Shown in pieces: positions 1 through 7,973 of a stretch of DNA of 64,000 nt (within the stretch, counting starts at the first letter, position 1; the number at the start of each line of letters is the position of its first letter). Made by a program: the position numbers and the translations under genes. The notes under the pieces are model-generated. The model saw only the letters and a program-made list of their open reading frames with translations, was not told the DNA's origin and ran no database searches. Source of the stretch: Paraburkholderia sp. Ac-20340 (GTDB taxonomy: Bacteria > Pseudomonadota > Gammaproteobacteria > Burkholderiales > Burkholderiaceae); assembly GCF_017104965.1 (NCBI RefSeq), contig NZ_JAAGPR010000003.1, positions 124,001-188,000 of the forward strand. The letters run 5' to 3'.

Positions 1-81
1 GAATTCGTCGCGGTTGGCCGCGAGCGTGAAGAGCGCGCCGTCGCTTGCGCGCGGCCGCCAGTCAAAAACGATCAGGCACAT
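1..81 (-). CDS. NRDE family protein, N-terminus only (runs off window)
   Basis: The reverse strand from an ATG at 81 reads MCLIVFDWRP, then ends ...LTLAANRDEF at the window edge, 27 codons in all. The start and the NRDE motif near residue 25 are the signature of the NRDE/TANGO2-like family, a conserved cytosolic protein of poorly defined role. A GGAG ribosome site lies just upstream (about 90-95). Only the first 27 residues are present, so nothing can be said about the rest. It is divergent from no gene; ygfZ follows on the same strand upstream. Confidence 0.8.
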   Translation of the reverse strand, partial: MCLIVFDWRPRASDGALFTLAANRDEF

Positions 82-183
82 CGCGCGCGGTCTCCTCGAT
101 GGCTATTTTTTTGCGCGAACCAACCCGTGCGCGGGCAAGCTGTAAAGCGCGCCCGGCGCACGAGTGATACCGCCGTCAAAAAC

Positions 184-1197
184 TCAGACTTCCGTGGGCA
201 GCGCGTAGGGCAGCGGCAGGATGCGCAGCGCCGGGCCTTCGGCCGAACCCAGATGCACGCTGCCCGATTCGAGCGCCGCCAGCTTGATCTCGGCGAGCAG
301 ATCGACGAGGCCTTCCGGCGCGGCCGCTGCGTTCACGATCATGCCGCAGGGCTGGCCCGGATCATCCGAGTGGAACAGTTCGACGCCCGCATGCGCGGCG
401 TCGAGACCGGCCGCGACGCTCGCCAGGGCCGTGCGGCGCTTGATGGTGCCGCGATACTGGCTGCGCGCGACCACTTCCTGGCCCGGATAGCAGCCTTTCT
501 TGAAGTTCACGCCGCCGAGCACGTCGTAGTTCACCATCTGCGGGACGAACTGTTCGCTGACCGCCTGGGTGATGCGCGGCTCGCCCGCGCGGATGTCGAG
601 CCAGTCCCACACCGTGGACGGCACGGCCTTGAGTTCGCCTTCGAGCGTGGCGAGTTTCGCCTCGACGGCTTCCTTCGGGCCAACCCACAGATAGCGCAGA
701 CGGCCAGCCGCATCGGGCAGGCGGATCAGCGTACCGGCCGGATCGTCCACTTTCACGTGCACGCCATCGGGCAGCGCGTCGAACACGCGCGCCAGCGCGC
801 CGCGCACGTCACCGGCCAGACCGACCACGAGCAGCTTGTCGGTATCGTCGGTGAGTTTGGCTTTGGCGCGCAGCACGAACATCGACAGGCGCTTTTGCAC
901 GCTGGCCTGCACGTCCTTCGAAAGCATCAGGCGGATCGTTTCGCCGCTTTTCCAGGTGAGAAACGAGGCGAGCAGGCGGCCTTTGGCCGAGCAGTAGCCG
1001 GCGAGGCGCGCGCCCGCGACATCGAGATGCTGGACGTCGTTGGTGAGCTGGCCGTGCAGGAAGCTGGCAGCGTCGTCGCCATTGGCGTCGATCACGCCGA
1101 ACTGCGGCAGTATCGCGTAGGCGCCGCCCTGGAGGACGGCGTCGAAATCGGCTGCGGACGGGGCGTCCGGGGTTACGTGAGCGAGCGGTGCGTTCAT
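184..1197 (-). CDS. ygfZ: folate-binding protein YgfZ (GcvT-like, Fe-S/tRNA modification factor)
   Basis: A 337-residue protein of the GcvT-like YgfZ family, which binds folate and supports repair or activity of some Fe-S enzymes, including the tRNA-modifying MiaB. The family hallmark KGCYPGQE is present near residue 235. It sits just C-terminal to the NFKKGCY segment, as in E. coli YgfZ. Length is close to the usual 325-340. It is divergent from mltG with 77 bp between the two starts, so both promoters share that gap. The family call is firm. The biochemical role is only known for homologues. Confidence 0.9.
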   Translation of the reverse strand: MNAPLAHVTPDAPSAADFDAVLQGGAYAILPQFGVIDANGDDAASFLHGQLTNDVQHLDVAGARLAGYCSAKGRLLASFLTWKSGETIRLMLSKDVQASVQKRLSMFVLRAKAKLTDDTDKLLVVGLAGDVRGALARVFDALPDGVHVKVDDPAGTLIRLPDAAGRLRYLWVGPKEAVEAKLATLEGELKAVPSTVWDWLDIRAGEPRITQAVSEQFVPQMVNYDVLGGVNFKKGCYPGQEVVARSQYRGTIKRRTALASVAAGLDAAHAGVELFHSDDPGQPCGMIVNAAAAPEGLVDLLAEIKLAALESGSVHLGSAEGPALRILPLPYALPTEV

Positions 1198-1218
1198 GGA
1201 TTCGGGGAACAGTCAATC

Positions 1219-1248
1219 CTGACTTTAGCGAGGGCAAGCGGTTATTAT
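1219..1248 (+). promoter_or_regulatory. candidate sigma-70 promoter of mltG
   Basis: CTGACT at 1219-1224 (4 of 6 to TTGACA) and TATTAT at 1243-1248 (5 of 6 to TATAAT) are separated by 18 bp, 26 bp ahead of the mltG ATG. The stretch is noticeably AT-richer than its surroundings. Sequence match only. Confidence 0.5.
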
Positions 1249-1274
1249 ATGAGGTCCCCCAGAGTCATGTTTCC

Positions 1275-2285
1275 ATGTCCCTCCTGAAGAAATGCCTTGC
1301 CGCGGGCGCAGCGCTCGTCGTGCTCGGCGCAGCCGCCGCGGGCGGCGTTGCATATTGGGCCACGCGGCCGATTCCGCTGGCCGTCCAGCAGCTCGACGTC
1401 ACCATCAAGCCGCACAGTTCGGTGCGCAGCGTCACCACGCAGTTGCGGCGCGGCGGCGTACCGGTCCAGCCCCAGTTGTTCGTGCTGATGACGCGCGTGC
1501 TCGGGCTGCAAAGCCAGCTCAAATCGGGCAATTACGAGTTCAAGGCGGGCATCACGCCTTATGAAGTGCTGCAGAAGATGGCGCTTGGCGACGTCAACGA
1601 ATATGTCGCGACCATCATCGAAGGCTGGACCTTCAAACATATGCGCCAGGAACTCGACGCCAATCCGGCGCTGAGCCACGACACCGCCGCCATGACCGAC
1701 GCGCAGCTGCTTGCCGCGATCGGCGCGCCGCCCGCACCGCAGGGCAGCGGCGAAGGCCTGTTCTTCCCGGATACGTATCTGTTCGACAAGGGTTCGAGCG
1801 ATCTCGACGTCTACCGCCGCGCCTACAAGGTGATGCAGACGCATCTGAACGAAGTCTGGGCCGCGCGCGCGCCGGGTCTGCCGCTGAAGTCGCCTTACGA
1901 GGCGCTCACGCTGGCGTCGCTGGTCGAAAAGGAAACCGGCAAGGCGGGCGATCGCGCCCAGGTGGCCGCGGTGTTCACCAATCGTCTGAAGGTAGGCATG
2001 CCGCTGCAGACCGATCCGTCCGTGATCTACGGGATGGGCGAGAGCTACATGGGGCGTCTGCACAAGCGCGATCTGCAGATCGACACTCTTTACAATACGT
2101 ACCTGCGCCTCGGGCTGCCGCCGACTCCAATCGCGCTGCCCGGCGCCGCCTCGCTACAGGCGGCGCTCAATCCCGCCGCGACCGCCGCGCTCTATTTCGT
2201 GGCGCGCGGGGATGGCAGCAGCGTTTTTTCTGACAATCTCGTCGACCATAACAAGGCCGTCGATAAGTACATCCGGGGTAACTAA
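1275..2285 (+). CDS. mltG: endolytic murein transglycosylase MltG
   Basis: A 336-residue inner-membrane lytic transglycosylase that cuts nascent glycan strands and sets their length. One N-terminal membrane segment spans about residues 7-28 (LVVLGAAAAGGVAYWA). A YceG domain follows, with the catalytic-Glu motif ASLVEKETG near residue 215-225. The ATG at 1275 is chosen because an in-frame upstream start (1188) would put 29 charged residues before the membrane anchor and overlap ygfZ. The stop codon directly abuts the tmk ATG at 2286, so the two genes are probably cotranslated. This mltG-tmk-holB order is common in proteobacteria. Confidence 0.93.
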   Translation: MSLLKKCLAAGAALVVLGAAAAGGVAYWATRPIPLAVQQLDVTIKPHSSVRSVTTQLRRGGVPVQPQLFVLMTRVLGLQSQLKSGNYEFKAGITPYEVLQKMALGDVNEYVATIIEGWTFKHMRQELDANPALSHDTAAMTDAQLLAAIGAPPAPQGSGEGLFFPDTYLFDKGSSDLDVYRRAYKVMQTHLNEVWAARAPGLPLKSPYEALTLASLVEKETGKAGDRAQVAAVFTNRLKVGMPLQTDPSVIYGMGESYMGRLHKRDLQIDTLYNTYLRLGLPPTPIALPGAASLQAALNPAATAALYFVARGDGSSVFSDNLVDHNKAVDKYIRGN

Positions 2286-2906
2286 ATGGCGCGGGGCCGA
2301 TTCATCACGTTCGAAGGCATTGACGGTGCGGGCAAGACCACGCATCTGGCCTGGTTTCGCGAACAGCTCGAGCAGAAGCTCGCGGCCGCCGGCCGCACGG
2401 TCGTCATGACGCGCGAGCCGGGCGGCACGGAGATGGGCGAGAAGTTGCGCGACATCCTGCTCAACGAGCCGATGGACCTCGAAACCGAGGCGCTGCTGAT
2501 GTTCGCGGCGCGCCGCGAGCATCTGGCCCGCGTGATCGAGCCGGCGCTCGCACGCGGCGACTGGGTGCTGTCCGACCGCTTCACCGACGCGACCTTCGCC
2601 TACCAGGGCGGCGGGCGCGGTCTGCCGCGCGACAAGCTCGAAACGCTGGAGCGCTGGGTGCAGGGCGGCTTTCAGCCCGATCTGACGATCCTGTTCGATA
2701 TCGAACCGGAAACCGCCAGCGAGCGTCGTGGCGCCGCGCGCGCGCCGGATCGCTTCGAAAGCGAAACCGATGCGTTTTTCACGCGTACGCGCACCGAGTA
2801 TCTGCGCCGTGCCGAAGAAGCGCCGTACCGCTTTGCGATCGTCGATTCGTCGCAGAGCATCGAAGACATCCGCCGCAAGCTCGAACAGGTGATCGGCACG
2901 CTCTGA
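2286..2906 (+). CDS. tmk: thymidylate kinase
   Basis: A 206-residue dTMP kinase that makes dTDP for DNA synthesis. The P-loop GIDGAGKTT is at residues 11-19. The DRF substrate motif and the glycine-rich AYQGGGRGL region follow near residue 100-115, typical of bacterial type II TMK. Length is standard. It starts immediately after the mltG stop and is followed 70 bp later by holB, forming a cell wall/replication gene run. Confidence 0.96.
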   Translation: MARGRFITFEGIDGAGKTTHLAWFREQLEQKLAAAGRTVVMTREPGGTEMGEKLRDILLNEPMDLETEALLMFAARREHLARVIEPALARGDWVLSDRFTDATFAYQGGGRGLPRDKLETLERWVQGGFQPDLTILFDIEPETASERRGAARAPDRFESETDAFFTRTRTEYLRRAEEAPYRFAIVDSSQSIEDIRRKLEQVIGTL

Positions 2907-2976
2907 GCGCGCTGTCACGCGGCTCCACACACGGCTTCACACGCGGCTTCATTCGCCTAACTGGTTGATTCGACAC

Positions 2977-4017
2977 ATGATCTATCCCTGGCAAACCGGA
3001 GACTGGCAGCGCCTCCAGCAACTGCGCAGCCACTGGCCGCACGCGCTGCTGCTGCACGGCCAGGCCGGCATCGGCAAGCTCCAGTTCGCTCAGCATCTGG
3101 CCAAAGGGCTGCTGTGCGAAGCGGCGCACGCGGACGGCCAGCCGTGCGGGACGTGCCCCGCCTGCACCTGGTTCGCGCAGGGCAATCACCCCGATTACCG
3201 CGTGGTGGTGCCCGAGGCGCTGGCCGGTCTGGTCGGCCCGTCGGCCGCGGATGAAAGCGACGCGAAGGCCGATAAGGCCGATGGCGACGAAGGCAAGAAA
3301 ACGCGCACGCCCAGCAAGGAAATCCGCATCGAGCAGGTGCGTGCGCTGCTGGACTTCACGAGCGTGGGGTCGCATCGCGGCGGCTCGCGCGTGGTCGTGC
3401 TGTATCCGGCGGAAGCGCTCAACGTCGCGGCCGCCAACGCGCTGCTGAAGACGCTCGAAGAGCCGCCTGCGAGCGTGGTGTTCGTGCTGGTGTCGGCGCG
3501 CATCGACCGCTTGCTGCCCACCATCATCAGCCGATGCCGCCAGTGGCCGATGGGCACGCCCGCGCCGCAGGAAGCGCAGGCGTGGCTCGCGCAGCAGGGC
3601 GTGGACGATCCGGCCGGTCTGCTCGCGGAAGCGGGCGGCGCGCCGCTCGCGGCGCTTGCGCTCGCCAGCGACGAAAACCGCACGCTGCGCGACTGGACGC
3701 TCACGCAACTGGCTGCCGGCCCGAACTGCGACGCCTTCGCCTGTGGCGAAACGCTGCAAAAGCTGCCGGTGCCGCTCGTGCTGGGCTGGCTGCAACGCTG
3801 GGCCTACGATCTGCTCGCCGAACGCACGGCGGGACGCCCGCGCTATTACCCGCAATCGGCCGATGCGCTGGCGCGCTGCGCGGCGAAGCTCGACGCGCCC
3901 GCACTCGCGCGCTATCTCAAGACCGTGACGCGGCAACGCGCCGTCGAGAACCATCCGCTGAATGCGCGCCTCGTGTTCGAGGAGCTTTTTCTCGGCTATC
4001 GTGAGATGTTCGCCTGA
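2977..4017 (+). CDS. holB: DNA polymerase III subunit delta-prime
   Basis: A 346-residue clamp-loader subunit. It has HGQAGIGK near residue 18-25 (P-loop-like), a four-cysteine zinc module (CEAAH..QPCGTCPAC, about residues 45-65), and the NALLKTLEEPP and SRC motifs typical of delta-prime. A charged, Asp/Lys-rich stretch (about residues 88-112) is inserted before the IRIEQVR segment. Similar linkers occur in beta-proteobacterial HolB. ATG 2977 is preferred over a TTG four codons upstream. It lies between tmk and tatD. Confidence 0.94.
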   Translation: MIYPWQTGDWQRLQQLRSHWPHALLLHGQAGIGKLQFAQHLAKGLLCEAAHADGQPCGTCPACTWFAQGNHPDYRVVVPEALAGLVGPSAADESDAKADKADGDEGKKTRTPSKEIRIEQVRALLDFTSVGSHRGGSRVVVLYPAEALNVAAANALLKTLEEPPASVVFVLVSARIDRLLPTIISRCRQWPMGTPAPQEAQAWLAQQGVDDPAGLLAEAGGAPLAALALASDENRTLRDWTLTQLAAGPNCDAFACGETLQKLPVPLVLGWLQRWAYDLLAERTAGRPRYYPQSADALARCAAKLDAPALARYLKTVTRQRAVENHPLNARLVFEELFLGYREMFA

Positions 4018-4080
4018 GCGCGGCTCGGCGCTTTTCACCGTTTTTTTCGTCGTTTTCAGTCTTTATTCGCAGGACCGCCC

Positions 4081-4866
4081 ATGTTTGTCGATTCGCATTG
4101 CCACATCAATTTCGAGGGCCTGGCCGACCGCCTGCCCGAGGTGCTCGAGAACATGCGCGCGCAGGACGTGACGCACGCGCTGTGCGTCTCGGTCGATCTG
4201 GAGACGCTGCCTTCGGTGCTCGATATCGCCAGCCGTTTCGAGAACGTCTACGCCTCGGTGGGCGTGCATCCCGACCACGAAGACGTGCAGGAACCCTCGG
4301 TCGCCGATCTCGTGGAACTGGCGAAGCATCCGAAAGTGGTGGCGATCGGCGAAACGGGGCTCGATTACTACCGGCTGGGCGAGCGCACCATCGACGATAT
4401 GGAATGGCAGCGCGAGCGTTTTCGCAATCACATCCGCGCGGCGCACGCGACCGGCAAGCCGCTGATCATCCACACGCGCGCGTCTTCCGACGACACGCTG
4501 CGGATCATGGAAGAAGAGCAGGCGGGCGTGCCAGGCGGCGTGATGCACTGCTTCACGGAACCGTGGGCCATCGCCGAACGCGCAATCGCCCAGAATTTTT
4601 ACATTTCGCTGTCGGGTATCGTGACGTTCAAGAGCGCGACCGAGGTGCAGGACGTGGCGCGCCGCGTGCCGATCGAGCGTTTGCTGATCGAAACGGACTC
4701 GCCGTATCTGGCGCCGGTGCCGTATCGCGGCAAACCGAATGAACCTGCGTACGTAAGCCATGTCGGAAGATACATTGCCCAGCAACGCGGATTGCCGGAC
4801 GCCGAACTCGGCGCTGCTACCACGCAGAATTTTTTCCGGCTGTTCAAGATTCCGGCTCCGGTCTGA
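4081..4866 (+). CDS. TatD family metal-dependent deoxyribonuclease
   Basis: A 261-residue TIM-barrel hydrolase of the TatD/YcfH group. Metal ligands are visible: DSHCH at residues 4-8, the Glu of IGETGLDYY near 92, IHTRAS, HCFTEP, and Asp of ETDSPYLAP near 205. Members are 3'-5' DNases acting in DNA repair or turnover. It lies 63 bp after holB, matching the usual holB-pilZ-ycfH type arrangement, though no pilZ gene is present here. Whether it is TatD proper or YcfH cannot be decided by eye. Confidence 0.92.
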   Translation: MFVDSHCHINFEGLADRLPEVLENMRAQDVTHALCVSVDLETLPSVLDIASRFENVYASVGVHPDHEDVQEPSVADLVELAKHPKVVAIGETGLDYYRLGERTIDDMEWQRERFRNHIRAAHATGKPLIIHTRASSDDTLRIMEEEQAGVPGGVMHCFTEPWAIAERAIAQNFYISLSGIVTFKSATEVQDVARRVPIERLLIETDSPYLAPVPYRGKPNEPAYVSHVGRYIAQQRGLPDAELGAATTQNFFRLFKIPAPV

Positions 4867-4953
4867 AACGGGACCGCAGCGGCCCGCGTGCCGGCAATGT
4901 TGCTTGTATTTCGTTTGTTATCAATCAGATATCGAATAACGTAAAGGCCTGAC

Positions 4954-5667
4954 ATGAACCTGAATTCGCTGACGTCCACCGTCCACGCCACGTCCGCACC
5001 GCGCGCCGCCGGCCTGCGCAGCCTCGCTGCCGCGCTCGCCATCGGCATGGGTGCCGCCTTCTTCGCGAGCGCGCCGGCCTATGCCGCGCCGATCGACTCG
5101 CTCGTGAAGGGCGTGAAGTTCGACGACGACAAGGGCGTCGCCAAGGACATCGCCAACGGCCAGGACCCGAACGCCACCGACGACCAGGGCATGCCGCTGC
5201 TCGTGCTGGCTGCGCGCGAAAAGTCGGACAAGGTTGCCGCGCTGCTGCTCGACAATCCGAACACCAAGATCAATATCGAAGACAAGGCCGGCGAAAACGC
5301 GCTGATGCTGGCCTCGCTCAACGGCGACGTCGATCTCGTCAAGCTGCTCATCACCAAGGGCGCGAACGTCAATAAACCGGGCTGGACGCCGCTGCATTAC
5401 GCCGCTGCAAACGGCAACGACGACGTGGCGAAGCTGCTGATCGGCTATTCGGCCGATGTGAACGCGCCGTCGCCCAACGGCACCACGCCGCTGATGATGG
5501 CCGCGCGCGGCGACCATATGACCACCGCGAAGCTGCTGCTCGACCATGGCGCGAATCTGCAGACCAAGAACCAGATCGGCATGAACGCGCTCGATTTCGC
5601 CAAGCAGTACAAGGCGCCGGATGCGATCAAGGATCTGTCGGCGCGCATGGGTCAGGCCGCGCAATAA
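4954..5667 (+). CDS. secreted ankyrin-repeat protein
   Basis: A 237-residue protein with a signal peptide (hydrophobic core about residues 24-42, likely cleavage after AYA). It is followed by about five ankyrin repeats; recognisable repeat cores include GMPLLVLAAREKSDKVAALLL, GENALMLASLNGDVDLVKLL, GWTPLHYAAANGNDDVAKLL and GTTPLMMAARGDHMTTAKLLL. The protein is predicted periplasmic and to act by protein-protein contact; the partner is unknown. It follows tatD by 87 bp and may be cotranscribed. Ankyrin proteins at this position recur near holB/tatD in Burkholderiaceae as far as I know. Confidence 0.85.
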   Translation: MNLNSLTSTVHATSAPRAAGLRSLAAALAIGMGAAFFASAPAYAAPIDSLVKGVKFDDDKGVAKDIANGQDPNATDDQGMPLLVLAAREKSDKVAALLLDNPNTKINIEDKAGENALMLASLNGDVDLVKLLITKGANVNKPGWTPLHYAAANGNDDVAKLLIGYSADVNAPSPNGTTPLMMAARGDHMTTAKLLLDHGANLQTKNQIGMNALDFAKQYKAPDAIKDLSARMGQAAQ

Positions 5668-5692
5668 TTCGGCTCATTATCACCACGCAGGA

Positions 5693-5724
5693 CGGGCTCG
5701 AGCCCAGGCTCGCAGCCCGCGTTT
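5693..5724 (+). terminator. possible terminator after the ankyrin gene
   Basis: CGGGCT (5693-5698) pairs with AGCCCG (5714-5719) and GAGC pairs with GCTC inside. A short CG-TTT tail follows. The core contains the perfect palindrome GGGCTCGAGCCC (5694-5705). The T-run is short, so this is tentative. Confidence 0.4.
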
Positions 5725-5885
5725 GACGGCGCAGATGGCGCCGCGCGCAGCGCGCCGCACGGCTGTCCCGGAAAACAGTGCACAATAGCGGGATTGCCCC
5801 TTGCTGACGACGCCTCCAACGGCTCGCACCAGCGGGCGGCGAGCGGCGCGGGGGCGCCGCCCCACACGACGATTCAAGGAGAACC

Positions 5886-6242
5886 ATGCTGCGGGCTCTG
5901 TTCTGCGCCGGCGCGCTCATGTTGCCGCTCTCGGCTTTCGCATTCACCGCCAGCGACCTCAACCGCCTTTGCTCGAAGACCGACGTGGCCTCGCGTAGCG
6001 CCTGCGCGGCCTATATCGAAGGGGCCGCCGACGGCATCTTCAACACCATCGACGCAATCGGCGGCACGACCGGGCCGCGGGTTGGCCAGTACTTCTGCCT
6101 GCCGGCGGACGCGCGCTCGGCGCAACTGACCGACGCCGTGCGCAAATACATCGCCGATAACCCGAACGTGGCCGGCTACAACGCCAGCACGGCGATTTCG
6201 CTGGGTCTGGGGAAGGCGTTTCCCTGCAAGACGGGAAGTTGA
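5886..6242 (+). CDS. Rap1a/Tai-family secreted protein (immunity-like fold)
   Basis: A 118-residue protein with a signal peptide ending around SAFAFTA (residue 18-21). The mature part has the Rap1a/Tai pattern: two early cysteines (LCSKTD, SACAAY), the YIEGAADG segment, FCLPAD, then a ...NPNVAGYNASTAISLGLGKAFPC ending. Characterised family members are immunity proteins against type VI amidase effectors, but many are chromosomal orphans of unknown role. No effector, VgrG or T6SS gene lies nearby, so an immunity function is not supported by context. It starts after an AAGGAG-like site at about 5876-5882. Confidence 0.75.
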   Translation: MLRALFCAGALMLPLSAFAFTASDLNRLCSKTDVASRSACAAYIEGAADGIFNTIDAIGGTTGPRVGQYFCLPADARSAQLTDAVRKYIADNPNVAGYNASTAISLGLGKAFPCKTGS

Positions 6243-6267
6243 TCTCGCTAGTTAATCTCGCTAGTTG
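6242..6267 (+). repeat. 13-bp tandem duplication overlapping a stop codon
   Basis: ATCTCGCTAGTT plus one base occurs twice back to back (6242-6254 and 6255-6267), beginning at the last base of the preceding stop codon. Likely a small slippage duplication. Confidence 0.7.
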
Positions 6268-6590
6268 ATCTGACTGGCTGAACGCATGTCTTGAGCCGGA
6301 CGGGCTTTCCGTCCGCGCTTCGGATGCTCTGCTGGAGCGTCCAGGCGGCTGTACGCACGACCGTGCAGCCGCTTTTATCCGCACTCGAACCTGCCGTTGA
6401 ACCAACGGCGAAATCCTCAGTCGATTCACCTGCGGGACGTTTTTTACGACCTCGCGCCTGCTGTTTCCATAGCGTTCACCGCAATCTTTGGCGTTTTTTG
6501 ACGCGCATTGCCGTACTTCGCTGCCGCGTCCGCTCCGATCTTTTCCTCGTTTTCATCGATTCCGTCACGTTCAGGAGGAACTGGCCGCCG
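6243..6590. other. 348-bp gene-free gap
   Basis: It holds the 13-bp tandem duplication, a strong rightward terminator (6345-6376) and then about 200 bp of leader ahead of the MscS gene. An in-frame extension of the MscS reading frame back to 6291 exists but crosses the terminator, so it is not treated as coding. Confidence 0.6.
6345..6376 (+). terminator. Rho-independent terminator of the Rap1a/Tai-family gene
   Basis: GCGGCTGTACG (6345-6355) pairs with CGTGCAGCCGC (6362-6372) with one G-U pair and a 6-nt loop, followed by TTTT. Stem length and tail are typical. Confidence 0.8.
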
Positions 6591-7898
6591 ATGCCCAACT
6601 TCGATTCCCTTTCCGTCTTCAGCGCGCGTCTGGCCGATGCCGCCGACGCGCCACTACAAACCTGGCCCGGCACGCTGATCGTCAGCGCGCTGGCGCTCTT
6701 GATTGCGCTGAGCATCCACTGGATCGGCGCGCGCGTGGTGCGCAGGATCGCGCGGCCGTATCCGCATGCGAGCGTGTGCGTGCGCTATGTCCATCAGCCC
6801 GCGCGCGTGCTGCTGGCCGTGATGGCGCTGGAGTTCGTCTGGTGGCAGGCGCCCGACACGCTGCGTTTTATCGGCACCTTGCGCGAGCTGTGCGCGTTCG
6901 CGCTGGTGGGCGCGATCACGTGGCTTTCGGTGCGCTGCGCGGCGGCGATCGGCGAGGCCATCATCGCCGCGCATCCGCTCGATATCGCCGATAACCTCGA
7001 AGCGCGCCGTATCCACACGCAGGCGCGTGTGCTGGCGCGCACGGTGATGGTCCTCATCGTCATTCTGGGCGTGGGCGCCGCGCTCATGACCTTTCCGAGC
7101 GTGCGGCAGATCGGGGCGAGTCTGCTGGCCTCGGCGGGCGTGGCCGGTCTGGTCGCCGGTATCGCGGCACGCCCCGTGCTAGGCAATCTGATTGCGGGTT
7201 TGCAGATTGCGATTTCGCAGCCGATCCGTATCGACGATGTGGTCGTGATTCAGGGCGAGTGGGGGCGGATCGAGGAAATCACCGGCACGTATGTGTCGGT
7301 GCGCATCTGGGACCAGCGGCGGCTGATCGTGCCGCTGCAGTGGTTTATCGAGAATCCGTTCACCAACTGGACGCGCAGCAGTTCGCAGATCATCGGCACG
7401 GTGTTTTTGTGGCTCGATTACCGCATGCCGCTCGCGCCGCTGCGCGAAGAACTGGCGCGCATCGTCGAGCATGCGCCGGAGTGGGACAAGCGCGTGCAGG
7501 TGCTGCAGGTCACGGACGCGAACGAGCGCGCGATGCAGTTGCGCGTGCTGGTGAGCTCGCAGGACTCGGGGCTGAACTGGGATCTGCGTTGCCGGGTGCG
7601 CGAAGGGCTGCTCGATTTCGTCAACGCGCGCTATCCCGAGTACTTGCCGAAGTCGCGCGCCGAGGTCGCGGCGCAACTCGAAGGCGGCGGGTTCGATGGG
7701 TTCGGCGCAGGCGGCACGAGCGCTCAGGCGGGCGGCGCGCAGCGTCCGATGCCGCCGTGGCGTCCGGCTGCTGCGCCGGCCTCGAGCACCGCCGCGCATA
7801 CCGCGGCGGACCCGGTGGCGGGCAGCAGCACGCGCGCAGGCAGCGAGCACGAAGAGAGCGAAGCCGAAGCCTTGCTGGAGGACCGCCCAGGACGTTGA
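6591..7898 (+). CDS. MscS-family mechanosensitive ion channel
   Basis: A 435-residue inner-membrane channel. Several membrane segments lie in the first 190 residues, followed by the MscS pore helix (LLASAGVAGLVAGIAARPVLGNLIAG, about residues 175-202), a beta domain (DDVVVIQGEWGRIEEI) and a cytoplasmic alpha/beta domain. The last 80 residues are Ala/Gly/Pro-rich and acidic, an unstructured tail. ATG 6591 follows AGGAGG at 6573-6578. Longer in-frame starts cross a terminator. Such channels release solutes on osmotic downshock. The neighbouring otsA (osmoprotectant trehalose) fits an osmotic-stress theme, but cotranscription is only inferred. Confidence 0.88.
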   Translation: MPNFDSLSVFSARLADAADAPLQTWPGTLIVSALALLIALSIHWIGARVVRRIARPYPHASVCVRYVHQPARVLLAVMALEFVWWQAPDTLRFIGTLRELCAFALVGAITWLSVRCAAAIGEAIIAAHPLDIADNLEARRIHTQARVLARTVMVLIVILGVGAALMTFPSVRQIGASLLASAGVAGLVAGIAARPVLGNLIAGLQIAISQPIRIDDVVVIQGEWGRIEEITGTYVSVRIWDQRRLIVPLQWFIENPFTNWTRSSSQIIGTVFLWLDYRMPLAPLREELARIVEHAPEWDKRVQVLQVTDANERAMQLRVLVSSQDSGLNWDLRCRVREGLLDFVNARYPEYLPKSRAEVAAQLEGGGFDGFGAGGTSAQAGGAQRPMPPWRPAAAPASSTAAHTAADPVAGSSTRAGSEHEESEAEALLEDRPGR

Positions 7899-7973
7899 TT
7901 GCCCACCGTGCGCGCCCAGAACCTATAACAGAGACAGAGGAAGCATGCAGATGAAAGAAGAAGGAGCGCAACG

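Noticed and set aside
6291..6590. A 100-codon N-terminal extension of the MscS gene
   Set aside because: It would cross a strong terminator hairpin, and a clean AGGAGG lies before the ATG at 6591.
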